Assembly: GCA_036873135.1 (NCBI GenBank)
Contig: JAPTYO010000009.1
Span: 28,293,756-28,357,755, forward strand
Reading direction: 5' to 3'
DNA: 64,000 nt
Origin: Clarkia xantiana subsp. parviflora
Taxonomy: Eukaryota > Streptophyta > Magnoliopsida > Myrtales > Onagraceae
Shown here: positions 12,276 through 23,507 of the stretch, in pieces
How positions within the stretch are numbered: the first letter of the stretch is position 1
How the letters are laid out: the number at the start of each line of letters is the position of its first letter
Translations under genes and position numbers: made by a program
Notes under the pieces: model-generated
What the model saw: the letters and a program-made list of their open reading frames with translations, nothing else
Told to the model about the DNA's origin: nothing
Databases searched by the model: none

Positions 12276-13378
12276 TAGGGCTGGGCATGAATCGGTTTTT
12301 GGCCGAACCGGTTCAAAACCGAACCGGAACCAGATTTTAGGTTCAGTTGGTTTTCTATACCAGGTAAGAACCGAACCAGATTTTAGGTCCTAGAACCGAA
12401 CCATAGGAGAACCGGTTTTGAACCTTTTTTTCATTTTTTTTACTAAAATTCAAAATATACACCTTTTTTTTTTTTTTACTAAAATTCAAAATATACGGCC
12501 AATATAGAACTATTCATAAGTTAAGTTTCGAGTTCAAAACTAAACTCAATTGACTGTAGAACTGATATGAGCTAACATAATATATAATAATTATATATAA
12601 GTAAACAAATCTGCTACGACCACCTATATATCCAATATGAACCAAACCCAAATAGTGAAGGATCTACCCTATGGGTGCAAACGATTCAAGCTACTCGTGA
12701 GCTTCTCGAGATCGGTTTGGTCGATATTCAAATTCGACTCGCTAAATTTCGATTCGAGTTGAACTTTTTTTGATACCGAGTCGAGTTCGAGTTCACTTGT
12801 ACTCGACTCGAGAGGCTCGAGAGCCTAATCGAGCTTTTTTGTTTTGCATATTCGAGTCGAGTTCGAGTTCGAGTTTGAGTTTTTCGAGTTTTACGTAATA
12901 ATATTATATATGTATATATTGAGTCGATGAAGAGTTCGACCTCGAGCTTAGATGCACCATTTATTATTTAATTGAATTTTTAACCTTATCGAGCCGAATT
13001 CGAACATGTCAAGTATGGCACCGAGTCGAGCTCGAGCTTGAAAAATTAAGGCTTGGTCGAGTTCGAGCTCGAGTAAACTGAGTCGAGTCGAGCTTGCCGG
13101 ATACTCGGCTTGTTTATAGCCCTTTAATCTACAAAAAAAAAAGATGCAAGAGTGTGTTACTATTTAACAATTTAGGCTTTATTTAATAAAAGTGGTTCTG
13201 AAAAACTGGTTCAAAACCGGTTCAGAACCTGTTTTGAACCAGTTGAAAACCGCTCCATATATTCCTTATCAAAACCGAACCATTTAAGAACCGGTTCAGT
13301 CAAAACCGGTTTGTATTGGTTCGGTTCCGGTTTGGTTCAGGTTCGGTTCGCCCGAACCGGTTTTTATGCCCAGCCCTA
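12276..13378. mobile_element. Non-autonomous hAT element with 8-bp target duplication
   Basis: Ends are TAGGGCTGGGCATGAA and, inverted, TATGCCCAGCCCTA. The flanks GACATAAT (12268-12275) and GACATAAT (13379-13386) are identical, as expected of hAT elements. Both termini continue as longer imperfect inverted repeats rich in GAACCGG. No transposase frame is present. It sits in the second coding block of the antisense gene of Element 1, and removing it with one duplication restores the reading frame across the site. A second element lies inside it (12668-13124). Confidence 0.93.
12668..13124. mobile_element. Second hAT-like element nested in the first
   Basis: An insertion rich in TCGAG repeats lies between degenerate inverted ends (GGGTGCAAACGA and, inverted, TTGTTTATAGCCC). 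The flanks GGATCTAC (12660-12667) and TAATCTAC (13125-13132) agree at six of eight bases. This is an older or more decayed copy of a common plant hAT MITE type. The boundaries are good to a few bases only. Confidence 0.6.
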
Positions 13379-15366
13379 GACATAATCTCTGGGGGTCAAC
13401 TCTACGACGGCCCCTCCAATATGGTTCCTTGGGTAACATTTCTGATCATGTCTCTGTTTTCTATTGTTTGCAGCTAAGAAGGTATCACTGCTGACCAATC
13501 TCATCCTTAAGCAGGGGGAGACCGACGCTGTCCAACGCCCCGCACGGAATAGGAAGTCGGCAAAGAAGGCTGCTGCTTCGTCGGGATCTCCCTCCGCGGA
13601 GAGGACTAAGCGGAGCCGCGTAGAGGAGGTGGAGAATCATACAGGAAGAAGGTAAACAGCTCCGCCTAGCTATTAAATCATACAGGAAGCAAGTTCCTAA
13701 GGAGTTGATCCCCTCCACCAAGGAGGCTCGAATCAAGGAGATTAAACGCATCCTCCGAGGGGAAACTCCCTGCATCCTCAAAGCGAGTTACTACAACTAC
13801 CACGGGAAAGACCAATACGTTTCTCGGCGCGTCATTTGGTGTAAGGATCCTGACCAACTTCCTGACTATCTTTCTGAAGCATCTCGTCCTCTAGGTGCAG
13901 GTCACTCGGGAGCTCAGTCGAGTGCTGGAGTTTCAGCAGGGGCACCACTTTCCGGTGCTCGAGTTGGAGAGGGCCTCCCTCAACTTCCTGCCCCGATGGG
14001 ATCGAGGGCTGGAGAAACCCCGACGGGCGATCAGTTTCGTCGGGTGGAAGATCTGGACTCTTCCGAGGAGAAGGACGAGGGCCTCGCCTTAATTCGTCGT
14101 CGTCGGGGGACGAGGCAGTCCCCACTGAAACCAACCTCCGGGGGGCTGCCCCACTCACCTCCTCCGCAGCAGCATTCGCCCATCCACAGCTTGACTCCCT
14201 CCGGGTCCCAGGGCGACTCGGAGATGCGCACCTCCACGACTCCAGTCGGTCCTCCTCCTCTCCCCTTGGATGGGAGCTTCTACAAGGTCTACGACCCCAA
14301 CTAAAAGGCGGCTCCCTGGACCCCGATCTAGACGCTGCAAGGGGTCCAGCTCCGACAGGGTGATACATACCCGGAGCTGGGTCTGCATTTGGTGGCAGGC
14401 TCAGTTCTGCCGTCTCTGATGCCTCCGCTCTCTCTGGATCGGGAGGACCTCCGCGCGGATATCCGTGGGATTACGATTCGTCGGGTGGAGGTAAGGTTCT
14501 CATTTTCTCCTTTTAGTCGATAAGACAATATATTCATGTGCTAACCTTTTCCTCTCTTCATCGCAGGAGATGGCGGACATGAACAGCTGCTTCGGGTACA
14601 TCCTAACCCTTGAGGAGGCTATGGAGCAGGAGCGGGCCAAGGGGGCTCCTGCGGTTGTGGCCAAGCTTGAGGAGGATCTCGCGGCCTCCGAGTCTTCGAG
14701 GGGAAAATTGGCCAAGGAGCAAGCCCTCCTCAACCGAAAGATTCGGGACCTCCAAAAGCTGGTTCATGACTTCGAGGGGCTGCTGCAGCGGGAGCAGCAG
14801 GAGCGGAAAAAGGACGCGGAAGCTCGGGACAAACTTGTCCTCGAGATGAAGGCTCTGGAGCAGGAAATTGCTGAGGTTCCTGCCAAGCTGGTCGCGGCTG
14901 AGACCAAGGGCCGGGAATATTATCGGGGCTCTGAGGACTTCCAAGCTGACGCGTTGAAATTCTGCACCGCGGAGGTGGAGAACACCCTCTTCAACGCGGT
15001 CGAGGAGCTCCATCTGGAGTATGGCGACGCCATCAACTTCGATAAGTCTGCGACTCTCGCTCCCTTTGCGAAGAGGTATTTCGACCTCTCAGAGGAGAGT
15101 GATGAGGGCAACACTCCCGCGGGTGTTGAAGACATGGCGGAGCTTCCAAGTGCCGATCCTCCGACAGTTGACCCCCCGATAATCGGCCCTCCAGCAGCTG
15201 AACCTGTGGAGCCTTCTGCCACAGATCTCGTGGATCCTGCTCCCGCTGATGCCGACAAGGACCAAGCTTAATGCCCTATCTTTATAGTCCTTGTAATTTT
15301 TCTTTCTTTGCCGGGAACCTCGCAGATCTTTATAATATCATATCTTTTTTGGTTCCGATTATCACT

Positions 15367-15855
15367 GCACCCTTAAGGTGATTGCGTCACTTAAGACATT
15401 TCAACACATCACTTAAGACAATTTAGCACATCACTTAAGACGATTTAGTCCACACCACTTAAGGCGATTTAGCACATCACTTAAGACGATTTAGCCCACA
15501 CCACTTAAGGCGATTTAACCATACTTAAAATAAATCTAAGAACCACGCACCACCTAAGGCGACTTAACAATTTGCACCACTTAAGGCGACTTAGCCACAC
15601 TTAGAATAAATCTAAGAACCATGCACCACCTAAGGCGACTTAACAACTTGCACCACTTAAGGCGACTTAACAATACTTAGAATAAATCTAAGAGCAATCT
15701 GGTCGGAAGCAACCTCTTTATTCATTGATGGCTCAAAATATGCTTACATCGAATCAAACGATAGATAACTTGCACCACTTAAGGCGACTTAATAACATCG
15801 TGCACCACTGAAGGCGACTTAATAACATCGTGCACCACTGAAGGCAACTTAATAT
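15367..15855. repeat. Tandem array (CACTTAAGGCGACTTA unit) in Element 1 3' UTR
   Basis: About twenty short units built on CACTTAAGGCGAYTTAR, with a longer-period block containing AATAAATCTAAG. It fills the gap between the end of pol (15855) and the end of the antisense gene (15271). Tat elements are known to carry such hypervariable arrays here, which can seed satellites. Confidence 0.85.
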
Positions 15856-18083
15856 CAAACATGACATTTCTTCAAGTGTTCACCACTGAAAGAATGCTTC
15901 AATACTCTGCCATCGAGGTCTTCCAACTTATACGCATTTGGAGCTGGCATCCCCGCGACCTTATAAGGTCCTTCCCATTTTGGCGACATCTTGTTGATCC
16001 GATCCAAAAGGGTGAACTCGTTCCGACGCCAGACCAGTTCCCCGACAAAGAACTGTCGGGACTTAACTCGTCGATTGTAATATCTAGCCGTCGCCAAACG
16101 CATTCGAGCCTGGACTTCATCAGCACCCCGCCTCTTTTCCTCGAGCAAGTCCAGTTCCAGACGTCTCATTTCATCATTCGTCAAAGGCTTGTAGTACCTC
16201 ATCCAATGGGACGCCACAGCTATTTCCACGGGAGCAATGGCCTCCGTGCCATAAACAAGGCCAAACGGAGTCTCCCCAGTTGATCGTTTGGGTGTCGTTC
16301 TAACAGCCCAAAGCACATTTTCCAGCTCGTTCAGCCATTTGCCCTTCAAGGCATAGACCCTTTTCTTCAGGCCATCCATCACGATTTTGTTGGCTGACTC
16401 CACATGTCCATTAGTTTGAGCATGATGGACAGAGGCTGTCCTATGCTCGATATTCAGCTCCTCCAGATACTCCTTCACTTGAGCCCCGTTAAACGGAGGA
16501 CCATTATCGCTGATCAACACCTCAGGAATCCCGTATCTGGATATAATATGGGTTTGGAGAAACTTGACGATTTGGTTCCCCGTCGTCTTGGCCAATGCCT
16601 TAGCTTCTATCCATTTCGAAAAATAATCAATGGCCACAAGCAAATATTTACACTGACCTTGTGCCTGTGGGAGGGGTCCCACCAAGTCGATACCCCACTG
16701 CGCGAAGGGCCAAGCACTCTTGATGGACATCAGATTAGCAGCCGGAGCCACGATATTCGGGGCATACCTCTGGCACGCGTCACAAGATCGGACTAATAAC
16801 GTCGCCTCCTTGCTCATCGAAGGCCAATAATAGCCCAGATTCAGCACTTTCCTCGCAATGGATCGGGCACCTTCGTGACAAGCCGCGACCCCTTCATGCA
16901 CCTTCCTAAGGATCCGACTTGCGTCGGGCTCAGCCACACATTTCAAGTAAGGAGTCGAGAACCACCCCTTTTTGTATAGCTGATTATCCACCACCACGTA
17001 ATTAACCGCGATCCGACGTATCCTGTCAGCTACTACTTCATCATCGGGGACTGCCCCCGTGGTCAGATACGCGACTATCGGGGTCATCCAAGTGGGCTCC
17101 TTCAACGATCCTGCTTCAATGGCACATACCTCCGATGGATCGGTGGTCGACAAGATCGCCTTCTCCAAGAAGTGCACCTTCCGATTTTCCTCGAGGGGTG
17201 CCCCCAAGGCAAATTTACTCAAGGCATCCGCTTCCGCATTTTCCTCCCTCGGGATTGCTTCAATATCAAAACTTTTGAAACTCTCCTTCAAGACTTGCAC
17301 CTTGCGAAGGTACTTTCTCATCATCGGGCTCTTCGCCTCATATCGTCCTTGGACTTGATTCACAATCAGGCCCGCGTCACATTTCACCCTTAAGTGACCA
17401 ACTCCCGTACCTTTGGCAATTTTGAGGCATGTGATAAGAGCCTCATACTCAGCTTCATTGTTGGTGGCCCTAAACGTTAAGGCCAAGGCATACCGAAGGG
17501 GCTCGCCTCCGCCTGGTGGTATCAATACAAACCCTGCTCCAGATCCGTCTGAACTCGAAGAGCCATCAGTGTACATTTCCCAAGTATTTTCCTCATTTGG
17601 CTGTTCTGATTGCTCTGCCATTTCTGGTTGCTCTGCTATCGGGACCTCCATGGTTGCCCCCTCTACAGGGCCCGCTTCTTCCAGATCGGGGGCTGTAGAC
17701 TCTGCTATGAAATCCGCCAACGCCTGGCCCTTAATAGCCGTTCTCGGAGCAAAGTGAATGCGGAACTCACTAAGCTCGACTGCCCATTTCACTAATCTCC
17801 CCGACGCATCAGGTCGGTTCAAAAAATGCTTCAAAGGTTGATTCGTCAACACAGTAATCTCATGCGCATGGAAGTAAGGCCTCAGCTTCCGAGCAGTAAT
17901 GATCAACGCAAAAAGATACTTCTCAACGGCGGGATAATTCATTTCAGATTTGGCAAACGCCTTGCTTACATAATAAACGGGGTCTTGATTACCCTCGACA
18001 ATCTTCACTAACACAGAGCTAATAGAAAACTCAGAAACAACCAAATATAGATAGAGCGGCTCGCCTGGGATCGGTTTCCCCAA
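15855..18083 (-). pseudogene. Element 1 pol, 3' half: RNase H, second RNase H, integrase
   Basis: A continuous 742-codon frame. Order: RT-linked RNase H (YYVSKAFAKSE, LTNQPLKHFL); linker; second, archaeal-type RNase H with its acidic residues visible (MYTDGSS, NEAEYEAL, VKCDAGLIV, EADALSKFA); integrase with H-H-C-C zinc finger (HEGVAACHEGAR, CDACQRYA), core acidic residues D, D, E (WGIDLVGPL, LISDNGPPF, NGHVESANK) and a C-terminal domain ending GEHLKKCHV. The dual RNase H defines the Tat clade of plant Ty3/gypsy elements. This part appears intact; it is joined to the RT part only through a one-base frame change near 18165. Replication of the RNA in cytoplasmic particles and nuclear integration are the family role. 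Confidence 0.92.
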
Positions 18084-18600
18084 CGGTGGGAGAGTGCGAA
18101 GGTGCTGCTTGAGTGCCTGGAATGCCTCTTCACACTTGGCAGTCCACTCACACTTCTTGTGTCCCTCAGAACTTCAAAAAACGGCATGGATCGGTCACTT
18201 GCCTTGGACAGGAAGCGATTCATTGCAGCTAGTCGGCCATTCAGCACTTGCACCTCCCAATGATTTATCGGAGACTGCATCTCCTCGATTGCCCTCAGCT
18301 TCTCGGGGTTCACCTCAATTCCCCTTTGGCTTACCATAAAGCCCAAAAACTTCCCTGAATGCACTCCGAAGGCACACTTGGTCGGGTTCAAACGAACTTG
18401 ATGAAGCCTCATCCGCTCAAACGCCGTGGCTAAGTTGTGAACATGATCCTTAGCCTGTCGGGACTTTACTAGCATATCGTCTACGTAAGCCTCCATGGTT
18501 TTCCCTAGCATGTCCCCGAACAACTTTTTCACCATCCTTTGATAAGTTGCCCTGGCATTGATCAATCCAAAGGGCATGACATCGTAGTGATAGATGTCAC
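18084..18600 (-). pseudogene. Element 1 reverse transcriptase, palm and thumb fragment
   Basis: The frame begins just after the G run, reading MPFGLINARATYQRMV, and carries the catalytic block EAYVDDMLVKS (near 18473-18496) and KFLGFMVSQRGIEVNPEK. It is out of frame with the part upstream because of the 14-G run at 18622-18635, and with the part downstream because of a one-base change near 18165. The family motif order is otherwise complete. Confidence 0.88.
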
Positions 18601-21419
18601 TATCAGCATAAAAGGCAGTGTGGGGGGGGGGGGGGTATCTTCCTTAGCCATCTTGATCTGATTATAGCCCGAGTAAGCATCCATAAAGCTCAGCAACTCA
18701 TGTCCCGATGTGGCATCCACCAGCTGGTCGATCCTCGGGAACGGATAGCAATCCTTCGGGCATGCTTTGTTCAGGTCGCGGAAATCAACACACATCCGCC
18801 ACTTGCCATTGCTCTTCTTCACCAGGACTGGGTTGGCGACCCAGGTCTGGAATCGGAGCTCCTTAATAAATCCAGCATCGAGCAACCTGCCCACCTCCTG
18901 CTGGATCGCAATCCTCTTGTCTGCGCCCATCAGACGCCTCTTCTGCGCGATAGGCTTGATCGCGGGATCAATCTTCAACTCATGCTCAATCACATCGGGG
19001 CTGATTCCTGGCATGTCGCTCGGGGACCAGGCAAACAGCTCCTTGAACTCCTTCAGCAGCTCAATCAATTCTCGGGCCCTCTCGTCAGACAGGGCGGACC
19101 CGATTTTCACCTTCCTCTGAGGTCCGTCAATTTCGACCTCCTTCAAATCCTCCATAGGGGCGGGACGCCCAAACTCCTCTCTGGGATCAGTATCGGTCTG
19201 GAGGATAGTCATGGCCTCCCGTCTTCTCCTTCGGGTGGCATTAACATAGCACTTCCTGGAAGCCACCTGGTCGCCCTTGACCTCCCTGACTCCGTGGTCA
19301 GTCGGGAACTTCATCTTCTGGTGAACAGTCGAGGCAACAGCCATCAGCGGGTTGATGGTAGTTCTCCCGATAATCGCATTATAAGCTCCCGCGGACTCAA
19401 CCACCACGAACTCCACATTCCTCCTCTCCGCTTTCCACCCACTACCGAACTCCACTGGTAAGGTGATCATTCCCAACGGATATGAGGTAAAACCAACCAT
19501 CGGGAAGTTCACCTGCTTCAGATCCTTCTTCGTTTTCCCCATGGCCTCCAGCGCATCCATAAACAGAATGTCGGAGGAGCTCCCTCCGTCGATCAAAATT
19601 CGCTTCATCTCGTACCCATCCACGTCCAGGGTCACGACCAAAGCATCATCGTGTGGGGTCTCCACACCTACCAGGTCCTCCGCGGAAAAGGAAATCACCA
19701 TCTCTTCCTTCGCGGTCCAGGATCGGGACCTCTTGCCCAACAACACAGCAGCGGAAATTCTAGAGGCGTAGACCTCCCGAGAGGCTGTAGTATCACCTCC
19801 TGCTGCCAATCCTCCATGAATCACATTAATGGTGCCCCGCTTCTCCTTACGGGCACCAGAAGACTCTGGCTCCGACTTCTTCTTCTTTGGGGACCGATCG
19901 CGGGATCGGGAACGGGACCGCGATCGAGATCGGGAGCGGGAACGACACCGCCTTTCAGCCACAAACTCCTTAAGCTTCCCCTTCTGGATCAGATTTTCGA
20001 TCTCCTTCTTCAACTCCTGACAATGGTTAGTCTCGTGACCGCTGGCGCGGTGGAACCGACAGTAACGATCGGTGCGGGATCCCAAAAATTCTCCTTCCTT
20101 CTTCGGTGGGTACCTGGAGATACCCTGTCGATCCATCACCTCCAACACAGAGGCCATAGAACTGTTGAGAGGAATGTGATGATCCTCCCGCTTGTCCTTC
20201 CTCGGGGGACGCCTGTCCTCCCCTCGACTCCGACTGCCCTCGGATCTATCCTTCCCCTTATGGTCGTCCAATGGTTTGAACGACTGCTTCCCCCTTTTTG
20301 ACTTCGGAGGATCAAGTTCTCCGGCAGCTATTTTCGACTCCTGCACGTCGATTTGCTGCTTCACTCTCTTCTGCAGTGCCTCCGTGTTCCACACAGCCTT
20401 CTCAGCCACGCTGTGCATCAGGTCGGAACCATAGGGGGCTGTCAGGTTCCGAAGGAAGGTACGAATAGTCTCTCCCTCCGATATCTCCTCATCGATCTCA
20501 GCCACACTAGCAGTGTATCGCTGGTAATAATGCGCCAACGATTCGTCGGGCCTCTACACCACCTGAGCCAGGGACCTCACGCTCTTCAAGAGGCGCCGAC
20601 GACCCTAGTACTGCTGAATAAAACGGTCATGCATATCAGCCCATCTGGAGATACATCCTGGGGGCAAGCTGAAGAACCACGTCAGGGCCCTCTCACCCAG
20701 TGTACCTGGGAATAACACACACACAATATCGTCATTCGGGGCCCTGCCCAAACAGGCCATGAGATTCTTCTGGACATGGCGGACTGGATCCCCCTCGCCA
20801 TCATACTCCTTAATCGTGGGGATACCCAGCCCTGGCGGGGCGAGGGTGTCTATCAATCGGGGAACAAAGAGATGGGTGGATCGATCCCTCAGTTCCGACA
20901 TTATCTGCTTCTGGTCCCCCATGCAGATATTCACGATCTTCACCACCTGGTCGGGGGTGATGGGACCATTAAGGGGAATGGTCATATGCTGCACCGGTCC
21001 AGGCCCATCGATCACAAATCGCTCCGACTGAGCGGGCTCCTTGCCCTTGTCCTGGTTTCTGGGTTGGGCTTCCTGTACACTCTGAACCTCCCTCGGCGGA
21101 GGCACCTCCTCCTGCCTCTTGGCAGCCTCTCTCCGCTCTTGGAGAGCCTCCATGGCCTCCAAGAACATCGGCATGGCATCCGCCACAGCCTTCGCCGGGT
21201 CCGCATTTGGAGGAGCATCCTCCTCCCTATTCTCTTGGTGTCGAGCAGTATCCTCATGAACTTCATTGTGCCCCCCATTCGGGAAACCTCAGCAGGGAGA
21301 TTTTGGTCCACAACACGCTCCGGTGGCCCTGAATTCAGAGTTCCAGCAGGGTGACGGGAACCACCAGATTGTCCTTGCTTTTTCTGCTTACCAGCCGCCA
21401 TTGAACGAGTAGAAGTCAT
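18601..21419 (-). pseudogene. Element 1 gag, protease and RT fingers
   Basis: Probable start is the ATG ending at 21419. A G6 run near 21280 shifts the frame. Gag core follows (VKIVNICMGDQ, ALTWFFSLPPG). Two in-frame TAG codons, at 20605-20607 and 20554-20556, interrupt gag 17 codons apart; the frame then stays open for over 600 codons. Later come a zinc-knuckle-like block (YCRFHRASGHETNHC, about 20010-20065), seven or so Ser-Arg pairs (about 19900-19955), protease (ILIDGGSSSDIL) and RT fingers (ANPVLVKKSNGKWRMCVDFR, MDAYSGYNQIKM). It ends in a frameshift at a 14-G homopolymer (18622-18635) just before the HTAFYAD-type block. Gag, protease and RT share one frame, as is usual for Tat. Confidence 0.9.
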
Positions 21420-21440
21420 TGTTGCTTTTCGTTATGTTTC

Positions 21441-21456
21441 CCACAGACGGCGCCAA
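21441..21456 (-). other. Primer binding site of Element 1
   Basis: Next to the 5' LTR, the minus strand reads TTGGCGCCGTCTGTGG. Its first ten bases fit the 3' end of tRNA-Asp (TGGCGCCGT type); the rest does not. The same core (33981-33993) borders the right LTR of Element 2. Confidence 0.7.
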
Positions 21457-22087
21457 TGTTGGATCACGGTTGGAACTCCGGTACGGTCTTGACGGAAATC
21501 CAAGGTCCTTCGCTCCACGTAATCCTGCAAGAGGGGAATAGACCGGGCGGTGACCTAGAATCCCTCTCCGATGCTTAAATGAGAATCTCGTGGCAGGCAA
21601 AAGCAAGCAATAGTATGAGTATATAATCGTATCCCTGATCTGAGGTAACTTCTTCCTTTATATAGGAGAGGAGTTACCCCAGTTACCTGGTGAACTGCCA
21701 GGGCAGTTAGTCCACGCTCCGCGTATCTCGGCCACGTTTCGCTTATCTCGGCCAGTTCCGCGTATCTCGGCCAGTTCCGCTTATCTCGGGCCACTTCCCC
21801 ACTATTCTGATAGTGGGCGTGTTTCTCGGCCTCAACCTCTGATAGCAAGTCCTGACCAATATCGGGGACTCCAGAGTTATCTCATTGTGTCACCGCTCGG
21901 GGCCCCTCGTCATCGTGACAGGGCCAACATCCTTAGGGATTCATCATCGGGGCCTGCTTAAAGGTGTCTCATCGGGGCCTACTTAAAGGCATCTCATCGG
22001 GAGCGTCCAGCTCGCCTATCGGGACCGACCTTGTCGGGACCTCTCACCATCGGGACTCCTCTTGTCGGGCTATAACGAAACCCATCA
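21457..22087 (-). repeat. 5' LTR of Element 1
   Basis: 631 bp, colinear with the 3' LTR except for a deletion of about 81 bp near 22070 flanked by short G-rich similarity. The conserved block is at 21566-21583 and the minus-strand TATA near 21658-21664. Confidence 0.93.
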
Positions 22088-22216
22088 GGCGGGACATGAT
22101 AGTAACTCCGGCGAGCAGCAAGGCAAGAGGGTCGCAGTGAACGGAGGAAGGGCGGTCGACCGGAACGGGCAGCGGACGCGGTCTGGGAGAGAGGGCGGAG
22201 GTCACGCCGGAGAAGA

Positions 22217-22305
<89 letters not shown>

Positions 22306-22816
22306 GGCCGGCGAGCAGCACGGTGGGCCACGGTGGGCCACGGCGCAGCGTCGAGCTTCTGGCGGTAACGGGGCGGTCGTCGGAGGGCGGCGCCGACAGC
22401 TTCTCCGGCGGAACAGAGATCTGATAGGAAGGGGAAATTTTTTTTATGCGGAAGAAGACAAATTTGCACAGATTTCGAGAATATATGTATTATTATTGTT
22501 GGTCTGTCTTTTTTACATGTAAAAAGAGCCTATTTATAGCTAAACTAGGACCCCCAAACTAGAAAAATAAAATCTTAAAAATATGGATCATCAATATTCA
22601 GAAAATATACATATATATATTTATGTATTTTACCATAAATACACATAATATATTTTCTGAATAATTTACAGTAAATAATGCATATATACTATCCTATTTT
22701 AAGTCAGCCCTATCTTTAGAAACTTCGTGACCTTCTATATTTAAATACTTCTTTTTTAACGCGTCATATATGACATTTTGAACGTGCTACACGCGGACCA
22801 AAATTAGGTGTTTACA
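22088..22816 (-). mobile_element. Element A, LTR, right part
   Basis: Continuation of the LTR begun at 9328. On the minus strand a TATA box (CTATAAATAGGCTC, about 22530-22545) precedes the GC-rich tract. The end ...GTGTTTACA at 22816 is followed by ACTTTCCCCTC, which on the minus strand is a polypurine tract, so this is a 3' LTR. The GC-rich part holds small frames on both strands that I do not call genes. Confidence 0.6.
22219..22303. repeat. (GA)42 microsatellite
   Basis: A pure GA dinucleotide run of 85 bp in the GC-rich part of the Element A LTR. Confidence 0.97.
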
Positions 22817-22974
22817 ACTTTCCCCTCTTTGGGCGAATTCCCGTAGAACATGTTCGAGGGGATTTGTCCAAAGACGAGTAAACACTAATTTTGGTTGGGA
22901 AGTATATCTTCTTTTGAGTCTTCGAATCTTCAAGGAAACTCCTGGCTTATTTCGGACGGTGCGAAAGAAAACAT

Positions 22975-23462
22975 CTATTGGTAGTGCAGAATGTAGAGCC
23001 TCCAGCGGCAGTGCGGTAAATAAGAGCCTCCAGTGGCGGTGCAGAAAAGTAAACCCGCGGTCGGCGGTGCCCCTGTTGACGGTGCTTCCGTTGGCGGTGC
23101 GTAAAAGTAAAGCCTCCAGTGACATGCAGTAACGAAAAGCCTCGGTCGGCGGTGCAGTAAAGAAAGCCTCCAGTGGCATGCAGTAACGAAAAGCCTCCAG
23201 TGGCGTTCAGAAAAGAAAAGCCTCCAGTGGCGTGCAGTAACGAAAAATCTCAATTGACGATGCCTCCAGTGGCGACCGACAAGGAAAAGCCTTCAGTGGC
23301 GTGCAATAAAGTAGAACCTTAATCGATGATGCCTCCAGTGGCGAGCGATAAGGAAAAGCCTTCAGCGGAGTGTAGTAAAGTAAAACCTTAATCGAGGATG
23401 CCTCCAGTGGCGAGCGATAAGGAAAAGTCTCCAATGGCGTCCGTTGGAGAAGTGCCTAGTGG
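22975..23462. repeat. Tandem array 1 of Element A
   Basis: Irregular repeats of GCCTCCAGTGGCGTGCAGTA with spacer; two longer copies of about 66 bp occur at 23280-23420. It lies directly inside the 3' LTR of Element A, in the untranslated region. Confidence 0.8.
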
Positions 23463-23507
23463 CGTGACTTGCGAAGGCTGAATACTAAGGCTTCGTTCGT
23501 TGGGGGG

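Larger units (their letters stand above)
11396..15271 (+). pseudogene. Antisense accessory gene of Element 1 (gypsy-type Transposase_28-like), disrupted
   Basis: The gene runs opposite to gag-pol. A short first exon (ATG at 11396, GTAAGA donor at 11403) joins 11514 in frame. The second exon, to about 12190, matches the plant domain named Transposase_28 / putative gypsy type transposon (blocks RLPFCGNLVEMC, VWNAFQVLCFRQ, WKRSYFFIKNS, WPRW). Later exons: from about 13473 a basic Lys/Arg-rich stretch, then about 13680-14300 a Pro/Ser-rich stretch, then 14567-15271 a long acidic coiled coil from MADMNSCFGYIL to the stop. Despite the domain name, a transposase activity is not shown; the role is unknown. 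Tat elements such as Grande carry comparable antisense frames. Breaks: a one-base frame change near 12185 and a 1,103-bp hAT element at 12276-13378. The 14567 start is an acceptor (CAG), not an independent gene start. Homologues are in Elements 2 and 3. Confidence 0.75.
10162..22087 (-). mobile_element. Element 1: Tat-lineage Ty3/gypsy retrotransposon, near full length
   Basis: Two LTRs (10162-10873 and 21457-22087) flank a minus-strand gag-pro-pol with a second RNase H and, in the 3' part, a plus-strand antisense gene. The flanks are GGCGA (10157-10161) and GGCGG (22088-22092), a target duplication with one mismatch. Order along the minus strand: 5' LTR, primer binding site, gag, protease, RT, RNase H, second RNase H, integrase, tandem array, antisense gene, polypurine tract, 3' LTR. 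By eye the LTRs differ at roughly ten places, mostly C/T changes, plus one 81-bp deletion, so the insertion is fairly young. It lies inside the LTR of Element A. It is not intact: gag-pol has two amber codons and at least three frameshifts, and the antisense gene carries a hAT insertion. Confidence 0.93.

Noticed and set aside
14570..15271. Independent coiled-coil gene starting at MADMNS
   Set aside because: A CAG acceptor precedes it and it is colinear with the end of the antisense gene; better read as the last exon.
22062..22469. Frames across the GA run and GC-rich flank
   Set aside because: Low complexity, open on both strands, inside an LTR.
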